A DNA stretch of 64,000 bases from Owenia fusiformis (GCA_903813345.2 CAIIXF020000001.1:45153885-45217884); one strand, 5' to 3'; shown: positions 22,660 through 42,681, counted from the first letter of the stretch. Notes: generated from the letters alone by a model not told the origin. Numbers and translations are program-made.

Positions 22660-23382
22660 TTAAAATTGTATCAGACATATTTCTCGTTCACCCCTTGATC
22701 AATGGTAGAAAAACAAGAAAACAAAAGGAATTTACACTAGGGAATCAGCTTAGATACTGTTAAAACATGCTAAACAGACCAGAGAGTACAGCTTTCATTT
22801 ACTTGGTAATTTTTAATCTGCTTTGAGAATCAGTATTAGGCATAATTATAGGGGGATACGATATGAGATAAACATGTGATGAAAGATCATTTAATTTAGG
22901 ATAATTCAGTAGTTTTTCATATCATTTAAAATATGGGAAATAAAGTATTTTGTACTTATAAAAACACGAGTATACTTATGACTTGGCCCATATTCACAGG
23001 GGTGATGTAATTGCAAGAGGAATCTATGAATTCTATGCCATTGTGTGGATAAATTAGTTTTCTTAAAATAGATATCAATATTGAAATGCATTAATATTAA
23101 ACATCATCTTGAACTAAACAAAATTAACAGTCAGTTTAATTCAAAAGTCAACTGCCAACATAATTTCTGATTTTTAATGCTATGGTATCAGGTTCAGGCA
23201 CTGTACTGCTGTATGCAGTTAAATCTAAGCACACTATCCTCATTGTATTGTATTGTATTTTATTGCCTCATTTATATGAGAGAATACTGTTTTTATACTG
23301 GCAATTAATCATTCTAGCAAGCCCGACAACATGACATTAATATTAACCGAATGGCGTCCTAAAGTGCATGTATACATTCATT
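22660..23382. other. Intergenic, no clear feature
   Basis: AT-rich; a short TTGTATTGTA run lies near 23243. The minus-strand frame at 22906-23091 is not protein-like. Confidence 0.4.
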
Positions 23383-23803
23383 GGGGATTAACTGGAAACG
23401 AAGACACCATGTCTTCGTTTCAACATGACCTGACTTCTGGAAAGAGAATTTAGTAATATTTTTTTGTTTTCTCGATTTATTCGCTTTAATATTTTTTTTG
23501 TTTTCTTGATTTCGTCACTTTTATCCTCTAAATTTCAACTAAATCACGCCTAATCATCGGCGTCAAAAAATAGCGGAGTACAGTTTTTGTACGGTGACGC
23601 AAATCGACTGCTTTGGAGCAAAAACTATGACAAGGATTATAAAAAAAATTAATTTGATGAAAACAAATACGATTTCATGTGAAATAAAAACAGCATTCTC
23701 TTAGAAATGGTTTTAACTTTCTAATTATGATAAACTTTTTACGAGCACTGTTCGGATTTTTTCTGATTTCTTTTGGTTATTATTTTCCCTGCCGTCTGAG
23801 AGT

Positions 23804-23950
23804 ATGGATTATTTTTATGAGAATATGTATTTGTTAAATACACATTTTAGAACGGGCGACGATTCAGCAAATAATCATACATTGTGTATATTTAAAAAAG
23901 ATCAGATTTGTACTGTGACGCATAAGCTGTACGGTGACGATTCCTTATAA
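23804..23950 (+). pseudogene. Left-arm copy of the foldback element's 48-codon frame
   Basis: Reads MDYFYENMYLLNTHFRTGDD and ends IFKKDQICTVTHKLYGDDSL. It matches the right-arm frame at 39 of 48 positions with no indel and the same stop. Upstream, the frame corresponding to the right arm's first 43 codons is broken by a deletion. Function unknown; possibly a vestige of a transposon protein. Confidence 0.35.
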
Positions 23951-24860
23951 TTTGTGAGAAGTAATATAAAGAACTCATTATTTATTTCAAATCGCATAAG
24001 TTTTAGTGTGGAAGTTCAAATGTTGATCCAGTCAAGTATCCCTCGTATAAATGTTGTCAAATGATCAGTATCAGGCGAAAGTTACTGCAGTCACTTTTGA
24101 ATTTAAGATGTTGGAAAGGAAGTGTCGATTTCGATACTTTTAGTTTTATTCGAATTAAACTTCTTTACAATTTGCGTTATGCTTTGATGAACTAAATGAG
24201 ACTAAAATGAAATGAAATGGAAGTTCTGGAGTACGATCATTTGTTCATATATAATGCATGGGCGCCACAGCTCAACGATATCTTCCACCGCTTATGGAAG
24301 GTTACTGGAAATGTATGATACGGTAAGAATCATGAAACCAAAAACTCAGTATATTTGTTGCTATGTTATTGATGTTTTTAAACAAGTGATGTCACAAGTA
24401 AATCACATCTTGCACGTGTGACTTTTTAGGATGAAAGGTGCAATATCTTGCATGGGGTAAAGATGGCTATATGCTGTCTTTTTTAGTCATATGAGAAAAG
24501 CCTGGTTTAGTTCAAATGATATCAAAGCATATCGTCAACTCTCAAATAGTTTGTTCCATGAAAACTAAAAATATTGAAATACTTCCTGCCCGCCATCTTA
24601 AATGCGAAGGTGACGGCCGTAACCTTCGCTTGATACTTACCAGTGATAATGTACATGTAGATCTGACACGTCTTTACCTCTTGTTCAAACAGTAAGCTTA
24701 GAGTTGAATGTGTTTCAGTATTTAATCCTTGTTATCAGAAAGGAATGGAAACATAAGAATTGATCTTTTTCAATGTTGAATGGGATTCAACATTTGAATT
24801 CCACACAAAAACTTATAGAATCACAAGCTAATACTGAGCTCATATATTACACTTCATAAA

Positions 24861-25136
24861 TTATAAGGAATCGTCACCGTACAGCAGATGCGTCACCGTA
24901 CAGATTTGATCTTTTTTAAATATATACAGTGAATGGTTATTTGCCAAATCTTCATCCGTTCTAAAATGTGTAGATAACAAATACTTATTCTCATAAAAAT
25001 TATCCATACTCTCAGACGGCAGGGAAAATAATAACCAAACGAAAAGTGAAAAAAAAAAACATTTTTCTTTCGAGTCGATTATTGGGGCTGATCCAGTCAG
25101 AAAAAAACCGAGCAGTGCTCGAAAAACTTTTATCAT
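24861..25136 (-). CDS. 91-aa open frame in right arm of the foldback element
   Basis: Starts MIKVFRALLGFFLTG, includes a hydrophobic stretch (FFFSLFVWLLFSLP) and ends IFKKDQICTVTHLLYGDDSL. The last 48 codons are shared with the left arm. The codons for LYGDD are themselves the element's TGTACGGTGACG word, so similarity may reflect DNA structure, not protein function. I recognise no family. Confidence 0.3.
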   Translation of the reverse strand: MIKVFRALLGFFLTGSAPIIDSKEKCFFFSLFVWLLFSLPSESMDNFYENKYLLSTHFRTDEDLANNHSLYIFKKDQICTVTHLLYGDDSL

Positions 25137-25822
25137 AATTAGAAAGTTAAAACCATTTCTAAGAGAATGCTGTTTTTATTACACTCGAAATCGTATTTAT
25201 TTTCATCAAATTAATTTTTTTAAAACCCTCATAATAGTTTTTGCTTCAACTCAGTTAATTTTCGTCACCGTACAGAAAAGTGTACTACTGTATTTTTTGA
25301 CGCTGTACGGTGACGCCTGCTTCCGCGATGGTTAGGCGTGTAAATATCTGATATTTGGCACGTATATGATACGTGTACATTCCGGATTAGAACACACATA
25401 ACGTAATTGTTTGGATATTTATGAATCTTTTCCCTCGCTAAGGAAACGAAGACTGTTAATAGCTTTCTGAAGCATGAAACGTCGTATCCCAAACAATTGC
25501 GCTATTTATTTCGGAGGTGAAATCATATTTCTATAGGGGCTAAACCGGAATGTGTGCCAAACATTTTAGTGAAATATGGATGATATTAAGCGATTAAATC
25601 GAGAAAAATCTTCGTTCCGGAAGTCCGGCCATGTTGAAACGAAGACAATTGTCTTCGTTGCCAGTTGATCCCCGGTGACATTGACTGTGCGAAAGTGCAT
25701 GTATGCATTGTAACGTAGATGGTATCACATATAGCATTTACAGCCTTTACTTCAAGGTCTCTTCAAGGTTCGTACGACAAGCTGCATTTTCGAATATTTG
25801 AAAGCTCACATTTCGTTCAAAA

Positions 25823-31513
<5,691 letters not shown>

Positions 31514-31718
31514 GACATATAGTTTTGAGCTCAGAACAGTAGGCCTAATTCTTGTTAAGTCTAAAATACAAATGAATTCCAAACTATATCGTCATACGCG
31601 AATATGGACACTGATAGAGCTGTTTCTACAACCTCAGAAAATTATGATTCAACCATTTTGTACTGAATCTCAATTGAGATACTTTTGAAAAGGTATTCTA
31701 GTATTGTATATGTTACAA

Positions 31719-31724
31719 ATAAAT
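31719..31724 (+). terminator. Candidate poly(A) signal of proline iminopeptidase
   Basis: AATAAA about 206 bases after the stop codon; the first good signal downstream. Confidence 0.5.
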
Positions 31725-31770
31725 CTATGTGTGACGACCATCAAGTTCAGTCCACATTTTAAAGAAGAAT

Positions 31771-31815
31771 ACGAAGCTCTCTTTTAAGAAGTGAAGTCAA
31801 ACGAATGCAAAGGGT
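31771..31815 (+). repeat. 45-bp dispersed repeat, copy 1
   Basis: Starts ACGAAGCTCTCTTTTAAGAA and ends AACGAATGCAAAGGGT. It matches 48239-48283 in the same orientation with one difference. Nothing similar extends outside the 45 bp by eye. Confidence 0.8.
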
Positions 31816-31829
31816 GTGTCAACTTTAGT

Positions 31830-32281
31830 GATCCATGATTTAATTTAAGATTCATTTCTTATAAGTAACTTTTGGATAATTCGGAATACTTTGAACACAT
31901 ATTTTTTATGAATATTGTTGAAAACTATTTTAATGGAATGTTAAATTCATGCAATAGTCAATTTCAGCACTCTGAAGTTTCTGTTGGAATCATTTTCACA
32001 TTCCAATATCCCTATACATTTATGATTTCATTATTTTTGTCAATTAGGCATTACATGTGCTACTTATGTATTAATCTAGTTTGCTCCTTATGTTACAGAA
32101 GACTGTGACATTGCATAGTTTGTTCATTGGTGTCTGTTCAAAAGCCTACATGTGTATGACCTGTATATAGTGGTTATTTGGGACAACTTATACAATATTG
32201 TTTCGTATCGCCGAGATGCGACATAACAAAGGCTTTTGATTCATAAACTCAGACCATGAATCTGTATTGTAAATCTAGCCG
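31830..32281. other. Region after proline iminopeptidase, no feature seen
   Basis: AT-rich DNA, possibly 3' UTR continuation if the first poly(A) signal is skipped. The frame at 31872-32108 is not protein-like. Confidence 0.4.
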
Positions 32282-32641
32282 CGTACACCAATGGGACAAT
32301 GTCCGACTTTATCCATTTTGTCCTAACACATCCACTCTTGTCCCCCGGGCATCATGCGACATCATGGGACAATGTCCCACATTTTGTCCGATGATGTCTG
32401 AAATATAGCGCCATTTTGTCAGAAAATGGTCATATGATTATCACCTGATGAAATGGGACATAAAGGGACAAAATCGGACAACTTGGAACAATGTCCCGGG
32501 GACAACCTGGGAAAAGGGACAACGTGGGACAATTTGTCCTCTGATGTCCCATGGGAATGTCCGAACTTGTTCCTTCATGTCCCATGAAAATAGTTTACTC
32601 AATAACTCCCTTGATGTCCCAACATGTCCCATTTGTGTACG
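32282..32641. mobile_element. Element with TACACCAATGGG ends and GGGACAATGTCCC words
   Basis: 360 bp. Inverted ends CGTACACCAATGGGACA and TGTCCCATTTGTGTACG. The interior is packed with GGGACA/TGTCCC words in both orientations, for example AATGTCCCGGGGACAACC. CTAGC occurs just outside both ends. The two frames crossing it (32441 minus, 32448 plus) are repeat-derived. Confidence 0.85.
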
Positions 32642-33073
32642 ACTAGCTTAACTGAGAACATACAGTGCTGTAGTGATAGTTATTTGGGTTTAGTGGTAGT
32701 GTACATTAGTATATATATACATTAGTACATATATAGTTCTCTATCGTGTTTATTCATTTGTGATTTGCCGGAAATCCGTGCACTAGTCTAAAAACCAAAT
32801 CGTGGTGTGGTAATTTTGTAACATTACAAATAAATATACATCTTGTATTCCAAATCCAGTAGCCTGCTTTGTGTCTAATATTCATATTATTAGTGCTTCA
32901 TTTGTCTTCTTTTTAATTAGAAATTTGCGGAATGTCGTTTTAAATCATTTATCATTATCATTCTTGATTTAACTTTTCATATACAAGTAGTTTATATAAA
33001 CTTAGTACAATGGATCAATAAAGTAGTTTTTACTTTATATAGTTATAAAAACATGCTTCTTTTATGTTAATTA

Positions 33074-33121
33074 TTGTGACAACGGTATCTGACTTTACCG
33101 TTGTCAGGCTATTCCGGGGTG
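33074..33121. repeat. Solo end of the 26.1 kb ACACCGG MITE family
   Basis: TGTGACAACGGTATCTGACT then TTACCGTTGTCAGGCTATTC and CGGGGT, matching the right inverted repeat of 26078-26664. Confidence 0.75.
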
Positions 33122-33253
33122 AATACGCCATTTGACTCGACATTTTCCATCCGATATAACCAAATCAGAGACATATACTCTGACCAAATCAACACATTTG
33201 TAGAAGAAATGGCATGTTATCATTGCAAAAAATATGTAAAATTCTACCTATAT

Positions 33254-33570
33254 TTAGAGGTTATGTCACTATGACGTGAAATATGCCTGAGTTCTCCCAA
33301 TATAGGCCGACCTTGGGAGGCTCTATATTTGGGCAAGAACGAAGGCATATTTCACGTCATAGTGACATAACTGATGTATTACATGCCTTTGTTCCCATGG
33401 TTACTTTGTATCAATGACGTGACGTCATGATATTATCATGGTTATTAAAGAAATCTAATATCAAAACGAGGTAAGCGGGCTATATCGGGGTAATCGGGCA
33501 ATATCGGTGGATATAGCTCGCTAACTTTCCCATTGACTTCCATACAAATGCTTCGCTAGGTATGTAATAC
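33254..33570 (-). mobile_element. 317-bp module, copy B (inverted twin of 22217)
   Basis: The reverse complement of 22217-22533 with about two changes. The outer parts seen around copy A are missing here, so only the core was copied or conserved. Confidence 0.85.
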
Positions 33571-33648
33571 ACCAGTTTATGGACTCGTCATGAACATAAT
33601 TGTGTTACGACTAAATTCATTTTTCTGTGGCAGTTTTGCCGTATACCC

Positions 33649-34361
33649 AGATAGCACAACTCTGATGGGCCAACGTTGGCCCAACAACTACGTATCTGTT
33701 GGCCCAACGTTGGCTGTCGTGGTTGGCCCACCGTCGCTATGTCCATCGGTCCAACGTTGGTCCACCGTCGCTATGTTCATTGGCCCAACGTTGGTCCATT
33801 GTTGGCCCAACACGATTTCAAGCTACGTTGGCCCATAGTTGGCCCACTAATAGTAAGAAGACTGGTTGGCCCGACGTTGGTCAACAGTTGGTCCGACAAT
33901 GTTAAGAGGGATGTTGGCGCATTGGCGGTCAAAACTGGTTGGCCCAACGTTGGTCAACAGTTGGGCCAACTTTGGCCCAACGATTACGTATATGTTGGTC
34001 CAACGTTGGCTGTCGTGGTTGGCCCACCGTCGCTATGTCCATCGGTCCAACGTTGGTCCACCGTCGCTTTCAAGCTACGTTGGTCCATTGTTGGGCCAAC
34101 CATATTTTCTTTCGGAGGGCCAACGTTGGGCCAATGGACATAGCGACGGTGGGCCAACCACGTCAGCCAACGTTGGTCCAACATTGGCAGCCACCACAGA
34201 ACCAACGTTGGCCCACTGTTGACACAATTTACTTTTTGTACAGCCATTGTTGGCTCCCTGGGCAGCCAACGACAGGCCACATGAATAATTTGCCAACTGC
34301 AACCTTGAGAACCAATGGTCACCGATAGCGACGTTCACCCAACGTCTTTGTGCTATCTAGG
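33649..34361. mobile_element. AACGTTGG-word element, unit 1 (CCCAGATAGCAC ends)
   Basis: Left end CCCAGATAGCAC, right end GTGCTATCTAGG. The interior is almost entirely degenerate GGCCCAACGTTGGTCC words, in both orientations because the core AACGTT is self-complementary. It includes a direct repeat of GCTATGTCCATCGGTCCAAC at about 33738 and 34032. All long frames here (GPTLVQRW-type peptides on both strands) are by-products of the words. Confidence 0.85.
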
Positions 34362-34369
34362 CATTCAGT

Positions 34370-34640
34370 ACTGCTACTGTAAATGTGTTCACATATTATA
34401 TCCGTTTTTCATCAATAAAATATGGTGGCTTGTTTTTCCATACTAAATATATTTGGTAGCCTTATAAGTGGTTTCAACTGTATAACAAGGCGAAAATCCA
34501 TATTTTTGAGGTGAACAACATTATCAGATAATTTTGAAAGAAAATATTACAAAAATTTACCTTAATTTTTTTTAATGACAGCTGGTATGTTTTCTTCTAT
34601 TTTTAAGCATTTGCAATGATTTATCGATAGGTGGCTTCCT
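34370..34640. other. AT-rich segment between the two AACGTTGG units
   Basis: Contains no AACGTTGG words. It may be host DNA between two insertions or the remains of an element interior. Confidence 0.4.
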
Positions 34641-34720
34641 GGTATTAGCGGCAGCCAACAACGGGCCAACGTTGGCCCAACTACAATTTGCCAACTGCAA
34701 TTTTGCACTGATCGATAGGT

Positions 34721-35614
34721 CCCAGATAGCACATCGCCAATGGGCCAACGTTGGGCCAACAACTACGCATCTGTTGGCCCAACGTCGGCTTGAGCGGTTG
34801 ACCCAACGTCATTTTGTCCAGCGGGCCAACGTTGGTCCAACAGTGGCAAAAAATTATATTGGCCCAACGTTGGTCCAATGTTGGCACAGATAGCACACCG
34901 CCAGTGGGCCAACTTCGGGCCAACAACTACGCATCTGTTGGCCCAACGTCGGCTTGAGCGGTTGACCCAACGTCATTTTGTCCAGCGGGCCAACGTTGGT
35001 CCAACAGTGGCAAACAATTATGTTGGCCCAACGTTATAGTTCCGCCCTAAAATTGCTAACTTCGGACCTGATATCATTGTCGGCCCAACGTTCTACCGAC
35101 CCTAAAATTGTGTCAATTACCAACGTGGTACCAACGTTGGCCCAACGTTAGTGTACCACCCTAAAATTACTATAATTTGGGGCTAACAGAAGTGTGATTT
35201 GCCGACCTGAAAATAACGTCGGCCCAACGTTATAGTTCCGCCCTAAAATTGCTAACTTCGGACCGAAATAGACACGCTGCTTGCCAACCTTGCACCGACA
35301 TCGGTACAACGTCAGCGTACAGCCGTAAAATTGCTGACTTCAGGCCAACAGAAAAGTGTACCTTGACGACCTCGTACCAACGTCGGCCCAACGTCAAAGT
35401 ACCGCCCTAAAATTGCTAACTTCAGACCGAAAAAGATGTGTCATTTGCCAACCTTGTACCGACGTCGGTACAACGTGAGCTTACAGCCGTAGAATTGCCG
35501 ACTTCAGGCCAACGGAGAAGTGTGCCTTGACAACCTTGAACCAACGTCGGCCCAACGTCAAGGTACCGACGTAAAATTGCCGACGTTGGGCCAACAAAGA
35601 CGTGCTATCTGGGT
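34721..35614. mobile_element. AACGTTGG-word element, unit 2, with tandem repeats
   Basis: Ends CCCAGATAGCAC and GTGCTATCTGGG. It contains a 164-bp tandem duplication starting TGGGCCAAC at 34741 and 34905, then about three further units with CCGCCCTAAAATTGCTAACT (about 35042, 35237, 35402) at roughly 165-195 bp spacing. TA precedes the left end of unit 1 (33647) and follows this right end (35615), so the whole 33649-35614 block may be one TA-target insertion. Confidence 0.8.
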
Positions 35615-35840
35615 ATGTTCATAGGATGGTATACGAACGGTTTCCGAATAGTCATTGTGTGAACGAGGTTACTGCCCTCTTATCCAGTCAGTGTTCCTAT
35701 AATTATGTTCGAATGGTTGTTACCGAGCCAGTAAATCTGAAATAAAATTCGAAGACAGTTCTGTCTTGATTATCTGGATGTTGTTATTGGCTCCTCAACT
35801 ATTTTTGATGTAGCCCATGGTATAATTTTGTTTTCAAATA

Positions 35841-36329
35841 CAGTAGAACCTGTATATCTGAACACCTGGCTAATCTGAACACCTCCCAATCTGAACACTT
35901 TTTTCGGTCCCATTTTTTCCTCCCATTGACTCCAATGTTAAAAAATACTTGAAATGTGAACACCTCTCAATTTGAACAGTGAACAGTCATATTTGAAAAA
36001 TTAGCCTGTCTAATCTGAACACTTTTCATAAAGTTTCACATGTTTCATTGAAAATTGCTCAAATGTTGTTATGATATCAAAACTAATGGGAAAAATATTT
36101 GAATGGTCTTGATTATAATAGGGTTTTCCAGCATGACTAGATTCATTCGAATCAAATTTTTGAAATGCCATAAAGCTATGTGGTCAAATGAACTATAAAG
36201 TTGAGAATGTGTTCACATTTCTTCAGAATTTGGAATCTCGCGAATGCAAAAACCTCAAAATGTGAACACCTCCTAATTCGAACGCTTTAAGCCGGTCCAA
36301 ATGGCGTTCGGATTAGACAGGTTTTACTG
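35841..36329. mobile_element. pogo/Tigger-like MITE, TA target duplication
   Basis: 489 bp, ends CAGTAGAACCTGTATATCTG and inverted CAGTAAAACCTGTCTAATCC, flanked by TA on both sides. CAGTARAACCT ends with a TA target are typical of pogo/Tigger elements. The interior repeats CTGAACACCT / TGTGAACACC words. No transposase. Confidence 0.8.
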
Positions 36330-36745
36330 TATGTAAGAATTGGTTCTATTCACTTCTTGTTTCACCCTTGGTATACGCAGCTAACGAAAATTGACCGGTA
36401 CGGGTCAAAAGCTGGACCGGTACGGGTTAACGGTTTTATTTGAATTTAAAATAGCCATAACTCAATATTGACTTCCTCGTGTCTAATTTGATATATGATG
36501 CCTCCCGATGCTGTTAAGTACCCCAATTTTTTACAGATTTTTAAACGGACCAAAACTCTCTAAATGCGCATTTATGCTCTTTTCTCTCGAGAACGACTGT
36601 CTCATTTTCACGATAACTTTTATTTAGTACTTCTAACATATAAGATCTATTTTCCCCATCAAGGTATGATGTAAATGACATGCTATTTACATCTTGTGAG
36701 TTTCAATGACGCGCGTTTGATTTTATAAAAAATGCCAAACTTTGT

Positions 36746-36892
36746 GACAAAGAATTTCATCCTGCTTGCAGCGAGAAAACGGACCGGTTCGGGGCAATCT
36801 GCTTGCAGCGAGAAGACGGACCGGTTCGGGGCAATCTGCTTGCAGCGAGAAGACGGACCGGTTCGGGGCAATAGCTAATGAAATTCTTTGTC
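36746..36892. repeat. Three 37-bp minisatellite units framed by a perfect 15-bp inverted repeat
   Basis: Units at 36762-36798, 36799-36835 and 36836-36872 (CTGCTTGCAGCGAGAAAACG then GACCGGTTCGGGGCAAT). They are flanked by GACAAAGAATTTCAT at 36746 and its exact inverse at 36878-36892. The GGACCGGT word also occurs at about 36392 and 36414. The frame at 36683-36871 is repeat-derived. Confidence 0.9.
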
Positions 36893-36899
36893 AAAATCT

Positions 36900-38860
36900 T
36901 CAAAATCTATGAACATCATGCGTCAGCTTATAGCTGATTCCATAACGTTTATTTCAACTGTTTATGAACAAAACGGCAACGCAAACCTACAATATTGTGC
37001 AAACTAAATCGGCAGTCGTGTTTTTGCCGGTGCAGGAGGAAAGAATTACGCTATCCATTACGGAGCCGGGACATCCAGATATTTGAAAAGGGTGTATAAT
37101 TTTGGAAACATTTACGTAGATTTTCTGTAAAATCAATAATACTTGTATCATACTAGTATCTAGGATTCAGCTTAAAACATTTTCCAAGAATGTAATCCTT
37201 TGTTTTGTAAAGTACTTTAATGGCAAAAAGTACAAAACGCCTGATGAATTTTAACCTAATTATTATCACAATTTCGTGCCATTCTACCAATAACTCCACT
37301 AATTGATTGCAGTAATAATTTATTAAACAGTTCAAGTGACAATTTATTTATTTCAACATTCTATTAGTGGAAACATTACAGTTCTTATACCTTGCTAATA
37401 TTCGTGTAATGTCTTACACGCTTTGCGGCAAAGTAAACGTTTCAGCGCTAGATTCATCTTGTCAAGAGCACTCAAAACTTTATACAGTGTGGTACCCATT
37501 ACGTCGTTCCCAAAGACCTATGTAATAGCAAATAAAATCAATTGATTAGTTCCGAAGGAAACATTAGTTAATTTGGCGTGTCTGACATTTGAAGCAATTT
37601 AGAGAATTATCTATTTTCCATTTATGAAGTTACTTTTGTTGCATTTTCTAAAAAGTGAATTTAGGGGATATATTTTTTGTTAAATTTTAGTTTTGAATCT
37701 CTCCTATTATTATCGTATTTTCTTCTCGAGAAGATCCATAAATTACACCATTAACAAGTGCAGATATCTTGCTTTTGTTTCGTGTCAACAGATAAACAGG
37801 AAATATTCTTTATTGTTTCATCCATATGCTTTCTCCCATGTCCTATCGAAGAAGATGTTGCGTGAGGAGAGGACAAACAACTCGAACTATCATCCAATTA
37901 ATTGACTCTTATTCCTATGATTAACTATTCCGGTATTGTGTCAAAGATCACCAATAACCGATTTCTATTTTTTCTAAGAAATTTGACAATACTTGGATTG
38001 GATCTAGACCGTGATAGTCTTGTAGATAAATAGGTGCATGCACCTACACTATATCAACTTTATGCGACTTCTCTATATCGACTTTAGGCCCATCTTCATC
38101 AAAACCGTATTCATTTTGATTATTAGAAAATGATCTGTGTCATCTTATCAAATGGGGGAGTTATTGAACATTTAAGATTTGCTCGAGTATCCATAAAGAT
38201 AAACACGTAAAGGGGAATTCAAAATAAATACCACCGCCTGTATTATCCACAACCAATTATTCATTGGAATCCCTCTCAAGGATTAGGTAAAGAGGGGGCA
38301 CAATTTTCACAATCCAAAATGCACCAGGAGTATACATATCTTCGACTTTCAAGGTGGTATAACAAGAAGTTGGAGTGAACCTTGTGAATGAAGATGGGGA
38401 GTACACAGGTCAACAGCATTTAGTGTAAAAAGATAAATAAAGATAAAAAGATATCAGACACACAAAAAACAAAATGTGAATTGGAAACCAAAAATGTTTC
38501 GCTAAAATCAGACTTTTACAAATACCAAGTTGTGTCTGCTCATTAACGGATGTTAATGATCTGTTTGCGGTATATCAGTTTCCCGAATGTGTATCTATGA
38601 TGTAAATTTTAAATCAATCCGTTATGATACCATTGGAAAGCGTTAATTGGAATAATCTAACCAAATAATGAACTGGAATGAGAAATTAATGTTTCTGCAT
38701 GATTAGTAATTCAGCAATCGAATCATGTCTATTTATTGGGTACTAATGAGCTATAATTCGGTGTCGTTGTTTCGATAGCCCCTCTAACAATTGCACAATT
38801 CAAAGTGGGTAAGCAATTGTATCCAATACAAACCTTCTAATAACTTCAATCAATTTGCTC
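36900..38860. other. Intergenic, upstream of the homeobox gene
   Basis: AT-rich DNA with no repeat or exon that I can support. TAAT/ATTA sites are frequent, as expected by composition and in homeobox control regions. Confidence 0.4.
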
Positions 38861-38864
38861 ATTA

Positions 38865-39074
38865 ATGATGGGTAAATTCATATTGCGATATGTTGCTATT
38901 GTTTTACTGCCAATGATGTGTGTACATGTTATTCAATCGCCTAATTTCATAAATGGTCGAGAGGCGGGCTGGGAACGACCATGTGGAGAGGGGAGGCTAA
39001 TGGCATCGATTCGTGGATGTCCAAGTATTTTAAATGATTTGTGTATCAGTAAAATTGTTTATAGGTCTTATTAG
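38865..39074 (+). CDS. Small secreted-peptide candidate, insulin/relaxin B-chain-like
   Basis: 69 codons with a true ATG. Residues 1-22 (MMGKFILRYVAIVLLPMMCV) look like a signal peptide. Then WERPCGEGRLMASIRGCPSI contains Cys-Gly and a Cys-x11-Cys spacing, the spacing of an insulin-superfamily B chain, with Ala and Ile at the relaxin-like positions 7 and 9 after the first Cys. Against this, the usual Leu at +4 is Arg, a third Cys follows (NDLCISK), and I found no A-chain CCxxxC exon downstream. If real, the exon would end at a donor before or near the ORF end. It may equally be chance. Confidence 0.22.
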   Translation: MMGKFILRYVAIVLLPMMCVHVIQSPNFINGREAGWERPCGEGRLMASIRGCPSILNDLCISKIVYRSY

Positions 39075-39079
39075 TTATA

Positions 39080-39753
39080 TTGGTTTGCTACTCGTAAGGC
39101 TAATGAGTTGTTTGTTCGGTAAATTAATACAGCTTCATACAAGGTATAACGACAACAAGAACGGAAAGAGAATTTAAAAGGCACCAATTGATTTATTCAT
39201 AATAATACTAAATCTTTAAATTATTCAAACAAGAAATATGGTCAGCTTGCATAACGATACAAGTATGTGGTGGGTCCCGAGTTGATAAATGAAATGAAAG
39301 TTTTCTATGAAGTGTTTTAAGTAGCCATCAGTTTTGCCTGAGTTGACGCATATTTATTTGAAAAGGAATCAATTGTAGGGTTTTGTTGAAGCTGTTAAAA
39401 GGCGAATGAGGAATGTTACTTATTGTCTATGGGCGCTTTGCAAGGTGGTGTGAAAATCTTAAAAGAAACTTATGGTGTTTCATTTGTCTTCACTGAAAAG
39501 TATTGATCTCTAGAAGTACTGGTCTCACATGATAGAATATACGTTATTGCTTGATATATAGTCGGCCAACACGAACGCTGCCCATATACATCACCATCGT
39601 CGAGCCTGTCACATCAATTAAGTTGGACACACCAAACGAGAGGCAACTTATTAATTGTTTGGAAAAAACTTAAACAGTACGAAAATATAAGTGAAAAAAT
39701 AATTTGGGAAAACTTGAAAATACATCAATAAAATTATTAGCGAATTAGGAAAA
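39080..39753. promoter_or_regulatory. Proximal upstream region of the homeobox gene
   Basis: No classical TATA box at a fixed distance. AT-rich leader directly before the ATG (AATTAGGAAAA). Promoter position is inferred only from adjacency. Confidence 0.3.

Positions 39754-42681
<2,928 letters not shown>

Larger units (their letters stand above)
23383..25673. mobile_element. 2.3 kb foldback element with TGTACGGTGACG words
   Basis: Ends GGGGATTAACTGG and inverted GTTGATCCCC, each followed inward by its own mini-hairpin (CGAAGACA...TGTCTTCG). The arms, about 23383-23955 and 24861-25673, pair over hundreds of bases. The word TGTACGGTGACG occurs several times in both orientations (near 23594, 23930, 24873, 24892, 25266, 25305). 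Near-identical 18-mers (AAAGTGCATGTATRCATT) flank it at 23361 and 25692. Each arm holds a related 48-codon frame, but no known transposase is seen. Confidence 0.8.

Noticed and set aside
33590-34926. Eight overlapping frames with GPTLVQRW/AQRWSTVG peptides on both strands
   Set aside because: They are translations of the degenerate AACGTTGG words, exist in all frames and both strands, and have no start or domain logic.
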